A stretch of 30,759 nt of DNA from NCBI GenBank assembly GCA_022562835.1, contig JADFOM010000002.1:1-30759 (forward strand), written 5' to 3'. The translations under genes were made by a program, and so were the position numbers. This document shows positions 6,644 through 14,729 of this stretch, one piece after another; the first letter of the stretch is position 1, and every line of letters starts with the position of its first letter. Below the pieces are notes generated by a model. The model made no database searches, was not told where the DNA came from, and worked only from the letters and a program-made list of their open reading frames with translations. This DNA comes from Acidobacteriota bacterium. GTDB taxonomy: Bacteria > Actinomycetota > Acidimicrobiia > Acidimicrobiales > SHLQ01.

Positions 6644-7390
6644 ATGTCGAATGAGCATCGCTTCACCGCCCCAGATCTGCCGATCGGCTTCGCGCATCGC
6701 GGCGGCACCGAACACGCAGGGGAGAATACGTTTGCGGCGTTCGCCCACGCTGTGGAGGTGGGGTTCCGCTATCTGGAGACCGACGTTCATCTCACCGCCG
6801 ATGGCGAGGTCGTCGCGTTTCATGACGAGACGCTCGACCGAGTGACCGACGAGACCGGTCGGATCGACGCGCTCGATCTCGCGACCGTGACATCTGCAGA
6901 GGTGGTAGGTGGCGGTCGTATCCCCACGCTGGCAGACCTGCTCGAAGCGTTTCCCGACGTGATGCTCAACATCGACGCCAAATCTGATGCCGTGGCGGAT
7001 CCGCTCATGGACCTACTCCGGGCGATGGATGCCATCGATCGTGTGTGTGTCGCTAGCTTCTCTTCCAAGCGTCTGTCTCGGATTCGCGCTGCGGCCGGTC
7101 CGGGGCTGTGTACCGCGCTTGCGCCGAGCGAGGTAGCGACTCTCCGTGCCGGGTCGGTAAGAGGTATCAAGGGAAATTGTGTCCAGATACCGACGACCAC
7201 GAAGGGGATACGGCTGGCGACCCCTCGCATGATCGACAGGGCGCACCGGGCTGGCCTCTCGGTGCACATCTGGACGATCAACGACCCAGACGAGATGAAT
7301 GAGCTGCTAGACATCGGCGTCGACGGCATCATGACCGACCGTCCGAGCGTGCTACGCGAGGTACTTGAGTCGCGAGGCGCTTGGGCGTAA
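6644..7390 (+). CDS. Glycerophosphodiester phosphodiesterase
   Basis: A 248-residue GDPD-family enzyme that hydrolyses glycerophosphodiesters to glycerol-3-phosphate and an alcohol. The TIM-barrel signature residues are all visible: FAHRGG (H18, R19), ENT (27-29), LETDVHLT (E45, D47), FHDETLDR (H60), LNIDAKSD as the next metal-ligand strand, and the terminal VHIWTIND with GVDGIMTDRP. No signal peptide is seen, so it is probably cytosolic and acts in phospholipid turnover, like UgpQ rather than the periplasmic GlpQ. The start at 6644 gives the usual family N-terminus just before the first barrel strand. Confidence 0.92.
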   Translation: MSNEHRFTAPDLPIGFAHRGGTEHAGENTFAAFAHAVEVGFRYLETDVHLTADGEVVAFHDETLDRVTDETGRIDALDLATVTSAEVVGGGRIPTLADLLEAFPDVMLNIDAKSDAVADPLMDLLRAMDAIDRVCVASFSSKRLSRIRAAAGPGLCTALAPSEVATLRAGSVRGIKGNCVQIPTTTKGIRLATPRMIDRAHRAGLSVHIWTINDPDEMNELLDIGVDGIMTDRPSVLREVLESRGAWA

Positions 7391-7440
7391 GGACGACGCG
7401 CATATCCTCAGCTTGCGTCAAGGCTGGCCGATAGGTCGCC

Positions 7441-8709
7441 ATGGGATCTCGGCGTGTCGGAGCGCTCGTGGGCGCGCTCACATTGCTTGGTTCCATCAGC
7501 GGTGCGGCGGGATCGCCGGTCCAACGAACAGAGCCGATCGACGCAGAGGGCGGTGAGCCCGAAGCCTTGACCATCGAGAACGTGAATGCACTGGTCGGCG
7601 CCGGTGAACTCGCGGAGGGCGTAGAGAGCGTTTCGATCAGCGGCAACGGCTACGAGGAGGCAGCACAGGGCTTCGTCGACACCGTGGTCAGATCTACCGA
7701 GGTCGAACTGGCAGTCGACGAGGTTGGCGAGGCGCGTGCAGAGAGGTCCTCAGAACGGACGACGATGGCGGGCGAGCGGGTGCGCTTAGAGAGTGAGCAC
7801 GTCGATGCTGGGATCGAGTCTGTCGACAAGGCCCGGGCAATCTCAGATCTGGCCGTCGCCGCTTACATGGCGACCGGTAGTGATAGGGATCCCGCCCTGG
7901 CGATCTTCGGCGAGGACGGACTCGTCGAGGGCTTCTTGCACCAGCAGCTCCGCGAGAATGCCACGGAACATCAATCCGAGCGCCTCGTCGTCGCGCAGCT
8001 AGAGGAGCGCACGCTGTCAGAACAGCGCGTCGAGCTAGACGCGTCGATCGACGCCAATGCAGGTGCCATTGCGGAGCTTGATGCTCGTGCCGATCGCCTC
8101 GCTATCGAGCGGGTGAACCTCTATGTCCAACTACTTGCCGACGCTCAGGCCGTACGCGATACCAGGCTGTTGGCCGACGTTATCGGTACGGACTTCCCCG
8201 TGGTCGCGCTCGACGCGTATGTGTCCGCCGCGAACCGGGCCTACGAGGATACGAACTGCGGGATTCAGTGGTGGATGATCGCCGCGGTCGGCAAGACCGA
8301 ATCGGGCCATGGCACCGCACGCGGGTCTTCGCTGGAATCGAACGGTTCCACGACGGTTGAGATAATTGGCATTCCTCTCGATGGCACAGGCGGGACCGCC
8401 AGGATCAAGGACACCGATGGCGGAGAACTCGACGGCAACGCATCCTTTGACCATGCGGTCGGTCCCATGCAATTCATTCCTCAGACCTGGAATCGAGTGG
8501 GGATCGACGGCAACGACGATGAGGAGATCGACCCACACAATCTGTATGACGCGGCAGCTACCACCGCTCGCTACCTATGCCGGGGCAGATCGATGACGAC
8601 CGAGGAAGATATGAGGGCTGGGTATTTTTCGTACAACCATCAGGAGGAGTACGTCGAGGCAGTTCTAGCGAGGGCACTCGCCTACCAAGCACTCAACCTC
8701 GGGCTCTGA
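7441..8709 (+). CDS. Secreted lytic murein transglycosylase-like protein
   Basis: A 422-residue exported peptidoglycan lytic transglycosylase-like enzyme. Residues 1-24 are a signal peptide (SRR then a hydrophobic core, AAG). Residues about 85-245 are Glu/Arg/Ala-rich and predicted to form a long coiled coil, as in actinobacterial cell-wall hydrolases that need controlled activation. The C-terminal SLT/MltB-like domain has IAAVGKTESGHG with candidate catalytic Glu287, GPMQFIPQTW (341-350), a Asp-rich loop (DGNDDEEIDP), the segment NLYDAAATTARYLC and the closing YFSYNHQEEYVEAVL. It likely cleaves glycan strands during growth or division. It starts 50 bases after the phosphodiesterase gene on the same strand. 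A hairpin at 8712-8757 directly after the stop could be its terminator. Confidence 0.88.
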   Translation: MGSRRVGALVGALTLLGSISGAAGSPVQRTEPIDAEGGEPEALTIENVNALVGAGELAEGVESVSISGNGYEEAAQGFVDTVVRSTEVELAVDEVGEARAERSSERTTMAGERVRLESEHVDAGIESVDKARAISDLAVAAYMATGSDRDPALAIFGEDGLVEGFLHQQLRENATEHQSERLVVAQLEERTLSEQRVELDASIDANAGAIAELDARADRLAIERVNLYVQLLADAQAVRDTRLLADVIGTDFPVVALDAYVSAANRAYEDTNCGIQWWMIAAVGKTESGHGTARGSSLESNGSTTVEIIGIPLDGTGGTARIKDTDGGELDGNASFDHAVGPMQFIPQTWNRVGIDGNDDEEIDPHNLYDAAATTARYLCRGRSMTTEEDMRAGYFSYNHQEEYVEAVLARALAYQALNLGL

Positions 8710-8710
8710 C

Positions 8711-9490
8711 ACGAGACTCCGCTCAGCGTCGCTTGGTTCACCACCCTGAGGGTCTCGGCTGGCGCAGCACTGCGCGATGTTGTGGACAACTGCGTAGGCG
8801 CGGTGGATGACTAGCCTCAGGCTCTGGATTTCCTGGGGAAATCGCGTATCCACTTGACGTGGCGTGCTCGCGCGTAGAACATCGTCCTGTCGGAGTTGAT
8901 CCGTCGGGGAATAGGTCCGGAAAGGACCTCGGCCTCACCATGAAACGGGAAACCGAGCACTGGTGAAGTTGAGGTAGCGCCTGGAATCGCTGATCCGAGG
9001 GTGAGACGATGACGTGATCGAAGCCGAAACTGAATCGGGAGAATCGAAAGACGACCCGGCTAGGAATCGGTAGGAGAAAGCGACCACGAACTCGTAGCGC
9101 AAAGGATAGAGCCGTAGGGGGCACCGACGGGTGGCCGAAGCGACTCGAAACGAGTGGTACGAGGAATTTGAGACATCTGAGCGGAATCCGAACCTCGCCG
9201 GAGGTGACGGGCCGCACTGATGAATCGAGGAGTGGCTGGCGCGAACAGGCCAACAGCACCGCCGGGTGAGGTTGGGTGATTCGAGCCGGATGGACATCGA
9301 CGGATGACCGGGCGCAATTCTCTTAAGTGGAACTGTTGTCGCTGCGGAGTCACAACACGACCACTGGAGAGGTGTCTACGTAGATGCCCGACCCAACAGC
9401 AGTGAGGCGACGGTGTCGCTGTCAGAGAATCGATCCGATCGAGGGTCCCAAGAAGCCGAGCGGTTAGCCGCAGAGTTACTTGGGGCTCTC
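8711..9490 (+). ncRNA. Candidate large structured RNA (unclassified)
   Basis: The 834 bases between two plus-strand genes have no believable protein on either strand but are dense in short perfect stems with RNA-like loops. On the plus strand these include 8712-8717/8752-8757 with an inner stem 8722-8726/8746-8750; 8762-8766/8771-8775; 8827-8833/8837-8843; 8913-8918/8924-8929 (loop GGAAA); 8935-8940/8961-8966 enclosing CGG-GAAA-CCG at 8946-8955, a GNRA tetraloop; 9143-9147/9151-9155; 9192-9196/9201-9205; 9407-9411/9415-9419; and 9447-9452/9479-9484 enclosing 9460-9463/9468-9471. The purine-rich plus strand and Gly-poor, Ser/Arg-rich antisense frames are typical of structured RNA genes. I could not match it to RNase P RNA, tmRNA, 6S, SRP RNA or rRNA. 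Size is in the range of giant ornate RNAs or an ORF-less group II intron, but no domain V was found. Ends are approximate. Confidence 0.42.
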
Positions 9491-9543
9491 TCCCGTTTTG
9501 CAGCTCCGTCAGCCTTGGGGCCCATTTGCCGGAGGCTATCCAC

Positions 9544-10440
9544 ATGAATGAGTCGATCGTGTTGTCATTCGACGGTGCCGTCGACGTGATGGCAACGCTT
9601 TCTGTGCTTCGTGTCGGGCCCCTTGATCCGGTTCAGGTTCACGATGGCGGTCGAGTTTGCCGAGCGATCTGGGTAGACGGCGTTGCAGCGGTCGCTCAAT
9701 GGCGCCAGGTCGACGAACGCACCGCCGAGGTCAGTCTCGATACGGGCCCCGGGAAGCCGACTGCGGCGGTCGACCTCGAGCAGTTCGCTCTGAACACGCT
9801 CGGTGCCGCCGATGACCCCAGCGCTTTCAGGCCAGATGATGAGGTGCTCAGGCGGCTGGCGCGACAAAGTGCCGGCGCTCGATTCGGACGACACCCGACG
9901 GTCAGCGATGTTGTTGTACCGACGATTCTTGGACAGCGAGTGACCGCCGAGGAGGCCCAGAGGGCGTGGCGCCGACTGGTCCAAGACTATGGCAGCGCAG
10001 CGCCCCGGCCCTGGCCGCTGCGTATGCCACCGCGGCCGCAAGCTCTGGCTGCTCTCCCCTATTACGCCTTTCATCGATACGGTGTCGATCGCAGCCGTGC
10101 CGAAACGATCCGACGGGTGAGTCGCGAACTCGCGCGACGCGACGATCACACGATGTCGAGACGGCTCGAGACGATGCGCGGCGTCGGCGCCTGGACTATG
10201 TCTGCCCTACGCCAGCGGGTGCTCGGTGACCCAGACGCGCCGATCATCGGGGACTTTCATATTCCCAATGCGATTACCTGGCACCTCGCTGGCGAGGCTC
10301 GCGGTAGCGACCAGCGCATGCTTGAGCTCCTCGCCGAGTTCGCTGGTCAACGAGGTCGTGCTCAGCGTTTGGTCATGCAGCTCGGAGGAGCGCCAAAGTA
10401 CGGGCCTAAGAGGCGGATATCGCCGATTGCGGAGCGTTGA
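9544..10440 (+). CDS. AlkA-like DNA-3-methyladenine glycosylase
   Basis: A 298-residue helix-hairpin-helix DNA glycosylase of the AlkA type, which removes alkylated purines such as 3-methyladenine in base excision repair. The N-terminal 100 residues form the AlkA-like beta domain. The catalytic part shows PTVSDVVVPTILGQRV (118-133), the hairpin LETMRGVGAWTMSAL (208-222) and the catalytic Asp in IIGDFHIPN (D237). The C-terminus ends with GRAQRLVMQLGG. The ATG at 9544 was preferred to an upstream TTG because GGAGG lies 8 bases before it. The gene stands alone after the structured non-coding region, and its leader may overlap that region's 3' end. Confidence 0.88.
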   Translation: MNESIVLSFDGAVDVMATLSVLRVGPLDPVQVHDGGRVCRAIWVDGVAAVAQWRQVDERTAEVSLDTGPGKPTAAVDLEQFALNTLGAADDPSAFRPDDEVLRRLARQSAGARFGRHPTVSDVVVPTILGQRVTAEEAQRAWRRLVQDYGSAAPRPWPLRMPPRPQALAALPYYAFHRYGVDRSRAETIRRVSRELARRDDHTMSRRLETMRGVGAWTMSALRQRVLGDPDAPIIGDFHIPNAITWHLAGEARGSDQRMLELLAEFAGQRGRAQRLVMQLGGAPKYGPKRRISPIAER

Positions 10441-10448
10441 AACGCTGG

Positions 10449-10634
10449 TCAGTCCTTGGTGGCCACTGCGTTGGGCGTGACGTTCATTTTCGGTTCAAAT
10501 TCTGTGGTGGCAATGACACTCTGTTCGGATCCGAGACTTGCTCGCAGGTCGTCGCGACAGGACCGGCAGGGGCCGTAGTATTCGCTGTCGAGTGTTCCTT
10601 CACAGCGAGGGCACTGATCTGTTTCGGTCGTCAT
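10449..10634 (-). CDS. Small zinc-ribbon protein
   Basis: A 61-residue protein starting at the ATG at 10634. It contains one zinc-ribbon-like knuckle pair, CPRCEG then YYGPCRSCRDDL (two CxxC units), followed by a flexible linker and a distinct end, EPKMNVTPNAVATKD. Very similar small proteins with the KMNVTPNAVA ending are familiar from Acidimicrobiia and related actinobacteria, but none has a known function to my knowledge. It converges on the DNA glycosylase gene (8-base gap) and is divergent from the small gene at 10782. The longer frame upstream of 10634 lacks family resemblance. Confidence 0.72.
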   Translation of the reverse strand: MTTETDQCPRCEGTLDSEYYGPCRSCRDDLRASLGSEQSVIATTEFEPKMNVTPNAVATKD

Positions 10635-10781
10635 CCTCACACTCTGGCACAGACGGTGGCGCTGACTGTGGACAAGGTGCCGCGAAATCAAGAGAAAATC
10701 CAGAGCTAGTCCCCTCGTTTCCCACAGGGTGGTTGAGCCATGATGGACCGAGCGACGACGACCGCCGACCGAGGATGACAG

Positions 10782-10994
10782 ATGACCGAATTCGATGTAT
10801 ATCTCAGCGACGGATCCCGCCAGACGGTCCCAGCGGACGGTTATGGCCTCGAGGGCCCTCTCACCACGTTCTTTCTGTCCGATTGCGGCAGGGTCGTCCT
10901 CGATTCGTGGAGCACGCGGCTTGCTAGCTTCCGTACTGCCGACGTGCGCAGGATTGAACGCCAGGCGCCGGTGGCTGGCGCGAGTGCGGCCTAG
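10782..10994 (+). CDS. Small hypothetical protein
   Basis: A 70-residue protein, MTEFDVYLSDGSRQTVPADGY at its start (split here for reading: MTEFDVYLSDG, SRQTVPADGY), with alternating hydrophobic positions that suggest a small beta-rich fold, and no membrane segment or Cys pair. An ATG follows a weak purine-rich stretch. Function is not recognised. It is convergent with the mannosyltransferase gene and separated from it by 27 bases. Confidence 0.5.
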   Translation: MTEFDVYLSDGSRQTVPADGYGLEGPLTTFFLSDCGRVVLDSWSTRLASFRTADVRRIERQAPVAGASAA

Positions 10995-11021
10995 CGCGAC
11001 CGTCCCAAGGGCCGCCGCTTC

Positions 11022-12149
11022 CTAGGGAACGTATGAGCCCCACCAGGCAGCGGCCGGGAGAGCGACGATCAGCGTTGCGGCGGCGCCGAGCGCCGGTAGT
11101 CGAATTCGGGGGTAGCGACACAGAGCGAGCCCGGCCGCGATCGCCAGGGGGAAGGCGTTGTAGCCATAGCGTTCGAAGGAGTTGAGATTCTCGGCACCCA
11201 GCGCAATGACCAATGTCGCAATGGTGATCGCGGTGTACGAGGCCGGGAGCCAACGCGCTACCAGCACGGCCAGCGTGCAAAAGATCACCAGGAACATGAC
11301 ATGGATCCCGTCACCGAGGGGATCGTTGAACAACTCCCCAATGCCCTCGATCAAGCGTTGGGGAGGGAGGTTTGGATCGCCGCGCAATTCATTTTGAATC
11401 GTCAACGGAATGAGCCAATTATCAAAATGCGCGCTCGCCCACAACACGTAGACAGCCGATCCCAGCGGAGCCGCAAGGAGGGTGCCCAACGCAGCGGGCC
11501 ACCGCTTGATGTCGAGATCGCCGCGGCATCGCCACAACTCGACGAGGGCGGCGAACGCCAGCAGCGAGCCCAAAGGTCGGGTCAACCCAGCGAAGAACAT
11601 CAGCACCGCACTCGACACGTAACGTTGCCTTCGCAGCGCCAACATGGCGGCCAGCGAGAGCCAGAGCATCATTGGCTCTGCGTATGCCCACGAGGCCACG
11701 AAGCCCGCTGGGAACAACGCGAACGCCCACACGCTCCAGGTCGCGGCTCGGTGGTCACCGGTCTCGAAACGGACCAGCCGGTACATGGCGATCAGCGCAC
11801 CGCACGCGGCGACGTTCGCGATCACGATCACAGCAGCCGTGTCGGACCCTCCGAACAATGGCGAGATCGCGCGGGCCATCAACGGAAACGCGGGAAAGAA
11901 TCGGATGCCCTCCTCGCTGATCTCGTCGTAACCGATCTGTGAGATGAAGCGATACCAACCACCGTCCCAACTCAGCAGCTTGCGAGTTAGTTGGTATGGC
12001 AGTTCGCCGTCGCCGCTATTGGTCGCTGCGATCCGCACACCCACATAGGCGAGCAGGACCAGAAGGCGAACCGTCACCCACGCAGAAATGACCGGTACGA
12101 GCCAGTCGGGTCTTCGCCGCGCGGGGGCGTGTTCGATCGGGGAAACCAT
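11022..12149 (-). CDS. PIG-V-like membrane mannosyltransferase
   Basis: A polytopic membrane glycosyltransferase of the PIG-V / GPI mannosyltransferase-like family (GT-C fold), expected to use a polyprenyl-phosphate sugar donor on the outer face of the membrane. About ten hydrophobic segments are visible. The first periplasmic loop carries LLSWDGGWYRFISQIGY, matching the WD-x-WYxxIA(R/Q)xGY signature with the catalytic Asp; FFPAFPLMARAISPL, SWAYAEPMML and FAGLTRPLGSLL are also family landmarks. I chose the ATG at 12149 (375 residues); a start at 12197 would add 16 residues without hydrophobic character. It is divergent from the FAD oxidoreductase gene and probably modifies a cell-envelope lipid or protein. 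Confidence 0.82.
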   Translation of the reverse strand: MVSPIEHAPARRRPDWLVPVISAWVTVRLLVLLAYVGVRIAATNSGDGELPYQLTRKLLSWDGGWYRFISQIGYDEISEEGIRFFPAFPLMARAISPLFGGSDTAAVIVIANVAACGALIAMYRLVRFETGDHRAATWSVWAFALFPAGFVASWAYAEPMMLWLSLAAMLALRRQRYVSSAVLMFFAGLTRPLGSLLAFAALVELWRCRGDLDIKRWPAALGTLLAAPLGSAVYVLWASAHFDNWLIPLTIQNELRGDPNLPPQRLIEGIGELFNDPLGDGIHVMFLVIFCTLAVLVARWLPASYTAITIATLVIALGAENLNSFERYGYNAFPLAIAAGLALCRYPRIRLPALGAAATLIVALPAAAWWGSYVP

Positions 12150-12299
12150 GGCTACACCCCGGACACTAGCGGGCACTGCCGACGGCTCGACGTCCATCGG
12201 CCAAGAGATCCACCTGGCCGTAGATTGTGATCGCTATGCTCGCCGCGGTGGCGACCACGCGGCTCTGGCGTCGCGTCTAGACCGGCGGAGGGTGCGGCG

Positions 12300-13733
12300 A
12301 TGAGCGCAATAACCGACGACACCAAACCGGTCATCATCGGTGCGGGTCCCGCCGGGCTCACGGCCGCTTACCAGTTGTCCAAAGTGGGTGTTGCTGCAAC
12401 CGTGCTCGAGGCGAGCGATGTGGTCGGCGGCATTGCTCAGACAGCCCAGCGCGATGGCTGGCGGTTCGACATCGGCGGCCACCGTTTCTTCACGAAGGTG
12501 CCCGAGGTCGAGGAGCTTTGGCACGAACTCCTCGACGAGGACGAGTTCCTGCTTCGGCCTCGCATGAGTCGCATCTACTACAAGGGCGACTTCTACGACT
12601 ACCCCCTAAAGGCATCCAACGCGCTGCGAAATCTGGGCGTGCTCGAGGCAATCAAGTGCGTCGGCTCGTACGCGTGGGTGCGAGTACGGCCACCGAAGGA
12701 CACGACCACCTTCGAGGGATGGACGGCCTCACGCTTTGGTTGGCGTCTTTACCGAACGTTCTTCAAGACATACACCGAGAAGGTATGGGGGGTGCCGGCA
12801 TCGGAGATCGGAGCTGATTTCGCGGCCCAGCGAATCAAGAATCTCTCGCTCTTCAAGGCGGTCATCAATTCACTGTTGCCTTTTCGCAACAAAAAAAACG
12901 TGACGTCGCTGATCGAGGAGTTTCAATACCCGAAGTTTGGACCCGGGATGATGTGGGAGAGATGCCGCGATCTCATCGTTGAATCGGGTGCCACCGTCGC
13001 GATGGAGACCTCTGCAGTGGGGTTCGAACATTTCGATGGGAAGGTCCACCGTGTCGTAGCAGAGCACGCTGGTGAGCTGACCTATCATGAGGCCACTCAC
13101 GTCGTCAGCTCAATGCCTCTGCCCCAACTCGTCGAGTTGATGCGGCCCACACCACCCGACGAGGTTGTGGCAGCCGCACGGGGTTTGCGCTTTCGCGACT
13201 TTCTTACCGTTGCATTGGTTGTCCCGGAAGAGGACGGGTTCCCGGACAACTGGATCTATGTGCATTCTCCCGAGGTGCGGCTCGGACGGGTGCAGAACTT
13301 TGGGCAATGGTCGCCCTTCATGGTCAAGCCACCCGACACCTGCCTCGGACTCGAGTATTTCGTTAACGAGGATGAGGATCTTTGGGCGATGGAGGAGCAC
13401 GAATTGGTCGCGCTCGGGACCGCAGAGATGGCGAAGCTTGGCTTGCTCGACCCCGATCGCGTCAAAGCGGGCTATGTCGTTCGTATGCCCAAGGCGTACC
13501 CCATGTACGACGCCAACTATAAAGCCAACGTCGGGACTCTTCGGGCTTGGCTCGACGAGCATGCCTCCAACGTGTTTCCTGTGGGGCGTAACGGAATGCA
13601 TCGATATAACAACCAGGACCATTCGATGTACACAGCGATGTTGTCCGTCGAGAACATGTTTGGTGCAAACCATGACATCTGGTCGGTCAATGTGGACGAG
13701 GATTATCACGAGGAACGTTCGACCGACTCGTGA
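12300..13733 (+). CDS. FAD-dependent oxidoreductase of the amine oxidase / UDP-galactopyranose mutase-like type
   Basis: A 477-residue flavoprotein. Residues 11-26 form the FAD-binding Rossmann motif (VIIGAGPAGLTAAYQL), followed by the glutamate ending strand 2 (VLEAS), the GG doublet (DVVGGIAQT) and the FDIGGHRFF segment typical of UDP-galactopyranose mutase and protoporphyrinogen-oxidase-like enzymes. Further on are YTEKVWGVPASEIGADFAAQ and the C-terminal FAD contact region GRNGMHRYNNQDHSMYTA. GGAGG lies 11 bases before the ATG. The substrate is unknown. Location beside a PIG-V-like mannosyltransferase and upstream of a GT2 gene suggests sugar-nucleotide or lipid-linked-sugar metabolism for the envelope; that is inference. 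It is followed after 46 bases by the hydrolase gene. Confidence 0.8.
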   Translation: MSAITDDTKPVIIGAGPAGLTAAYQLSKVGVAATVLEASDVVGGIAQTAQRDGWRFDIGGHRFFTKVPEVEELWHELLDEDEFLLRPRMSRIYYKGDFYDYPLKASNALRNLGVLEAIKCVGSYAWVRVRPPKDTTTFEGWTASRFGWRLYRTFFKTYTEKVWGVPASEIGADFAAQRIKNLSLFKAVINSLLPFRNKKNVTSLIEEFQYPKFGPGMMWERCRDLIVESGATVAMETSAVGFEHFDGKVHRVVAEHAGELTYHEATHVVSSMPLPQLVELMRPTPPDEVVAAARGLRFRDFLTVALVVPEEDGFPDNWIYVHSPEVRLGRVQNFGQWSPFMVKPPDTCLGLEYFVNEDEDLWAMEEHELVALGTAEMAKLGLLDPDRVKAGYVVRMPKAYPMYDANYKANVGTLRAWLDEHASNVFPVGRNGMHRYNNQDHSMYTAMLSVENMFGANHDIWSVNVDEDYHEERSTDS

Positions 13734-13779
13734 GACCGGCCTAGCCTCGCAGCACCTCAGCGTCAGCTAGCGTGCGTGC

Positions 13780-14457
13780 ATGTCCGCTGACATCGCCTTC
13801 GTTCACGGTTTCGCGACGGATTCTCGTCGCACGTGGTCCGAAGCGGGTTGGCTTGAACTGGTCGGCGATGCAGGCCGTAATGCGTACGCCATCGATCTGC
13901 TCGGACACGGTCAGGCCGATAAGCCACACGAGTCCGAGGCGTATAGGGACCTGCATCTATGGGTCGATGAGCGGCTACCACCTGGACGAATTGACGCGAT
14001 CGGCTTCTCCCTCGGAGGCCAACTACTCTTGACTCTGGCTGCGCTGAAGCCGGAGCGTTTCGAACGTCTGGTGCTGCTCGGAGTTGGTGACACGGTCTTC
14101 GAGTCCGCATCCGATCCGTCGCTGTTGGTGGACGCGTTACGCGGTACTGCCGATGAGACCGATCGGCACGGTCAACACTTCGCTGCGCTAGCCAGTGAAC
14201 CCGACAGCGATCCTGAAGCGTTGATTGCCTGTTTGCAGCGTCCCCGCTTCAATTTGACCGAGGAAATGTTGTGCAGCGTTGAGATTCCGGTTCTGATAGC
14301 GCTCGGCGATGCCGATTTCGTGGGTCCGGCGGATCGCCTTGTCGCTGCTCTGCCGACCGCGACGTTCACGACCTTGCGGGGAGTCGATCACTTCGTGACG
14401 CCGAAGTCCTTCGATGCGCTCAGCGTCGCCCTCGAGTTCGTCGGCGCCGGGCTCTAA
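13780..14457 (+). CDS. Alpha/beta hydrolase
   Basis: A 225-residue alpha/beta-hydrolase-fold protein. The oxyanion region is FVHGFATDS (7-15), the nucleophile elbow GFSLGG gives Ser77, the acid is Asp177 or Asp179 in ALGDADFVG, and the catalytic His is His204 in GVDHFVTP. There is no signal peptide, so it should be cytosolic. The substrate cannot be told from the sequence; esterase, thioesterase or C-C hydrolase activities are all possible. It lies 46 bases after the FAD oxidoreductase gene and 13 bases before a small membrane protein gene, suggesting one operon. Confidence 0.85.
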   Translation: MSADIAFVHGFATDSRRTWSEAGWLELVGDAGRNAYAIDLLGHGQADKPHESEAYRDLHLWVDERLPPGRIDAIGFSLGGQLLLTLAALKPERFERLVLLGVGDTVFESASDPSLLVDALRGTADETDRHGQHFAALASEPDSDPEALIACLQRPRFNLTEEMLCSVEIPVLIALGDADFVGPADRLVAALPTATFTTLRGVDHFVTPKSFDALSVALEFVGAGL

Positions 14458-14470
14458 GAGGGCGTTCGAC

Positions 14471-14728
14471 ATGACCGACCTCGTGGTGACAGTCGTGGTG
14501 ACCCTGACTCTTTGTGTGCCGCTGGTCTGGTCGGTGGTTGCGCTGCTGGACGCTGCGGGTCACCCGGCTTGGACGTGGGCTTTCGCCGGGAAATCGCAAG
14601 TGTTTTGGATTGCATTGATCCTCGCAGGGGTGCTCTCGGTCATCGGGGGATTGATCATCGCGACGATCTACATGCGGCGTGTTCGCCCCGTTCTCATCGA
14701 CGCCGAGTACGGAATTTTACGAGACTGA
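14471..14728 (+). CDS. Small two-helix membrane protein (DUF2516-like)
   Basis: An 85-residue protein with two hydrophobic helices (about 4-27 and 42-67), a short polar loop (HPAWTWAFAGKSQ) and a C-terminal VRPVL-type ending after YMRRVRPV. Length, helix spacing and the xVRP tail resemble the actinobacterial DUF2516 family, whose function is unknown. The ATG at 14471 was chosen over an upstream start that overlaps the hydrolase gene; gaggg precedes it. The stop nearly touches the convergent GT2 gene (1 base between). Confidence 0.65.
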   Translation: MTDLVVTVVVTLTLCVPLVWSVVALLDAAGHPAWTWAFAGKSQVFWIALILAGVLSVIGGLIIATIYMRRVRPVLIDAEYGILRD

Positions 14729-14729
14729 T

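Noticed and set aside
6575..6823. N-terminal extension of the SirB1-like protein to 6823
   Set aside because: The extra residues overlap the divergent phosphodiesterase gene and do not look like the family N-terminus.
9100..9330. Group II intron domain V near gagccgtag or gagccggatgg
   Set aside because: The paired return strand, the GNRA loop at the right place and the catalytic triad pairing are not there.
8738..9545. Minus-strand reading frames of 120-173 codons in the gap before the DNA glycosylase gene
   Set aside because: Ser/Arg/Pro-rich composition with no family resemblance, overlapping one another, and lying over a dense set of RNA-like hairpins.
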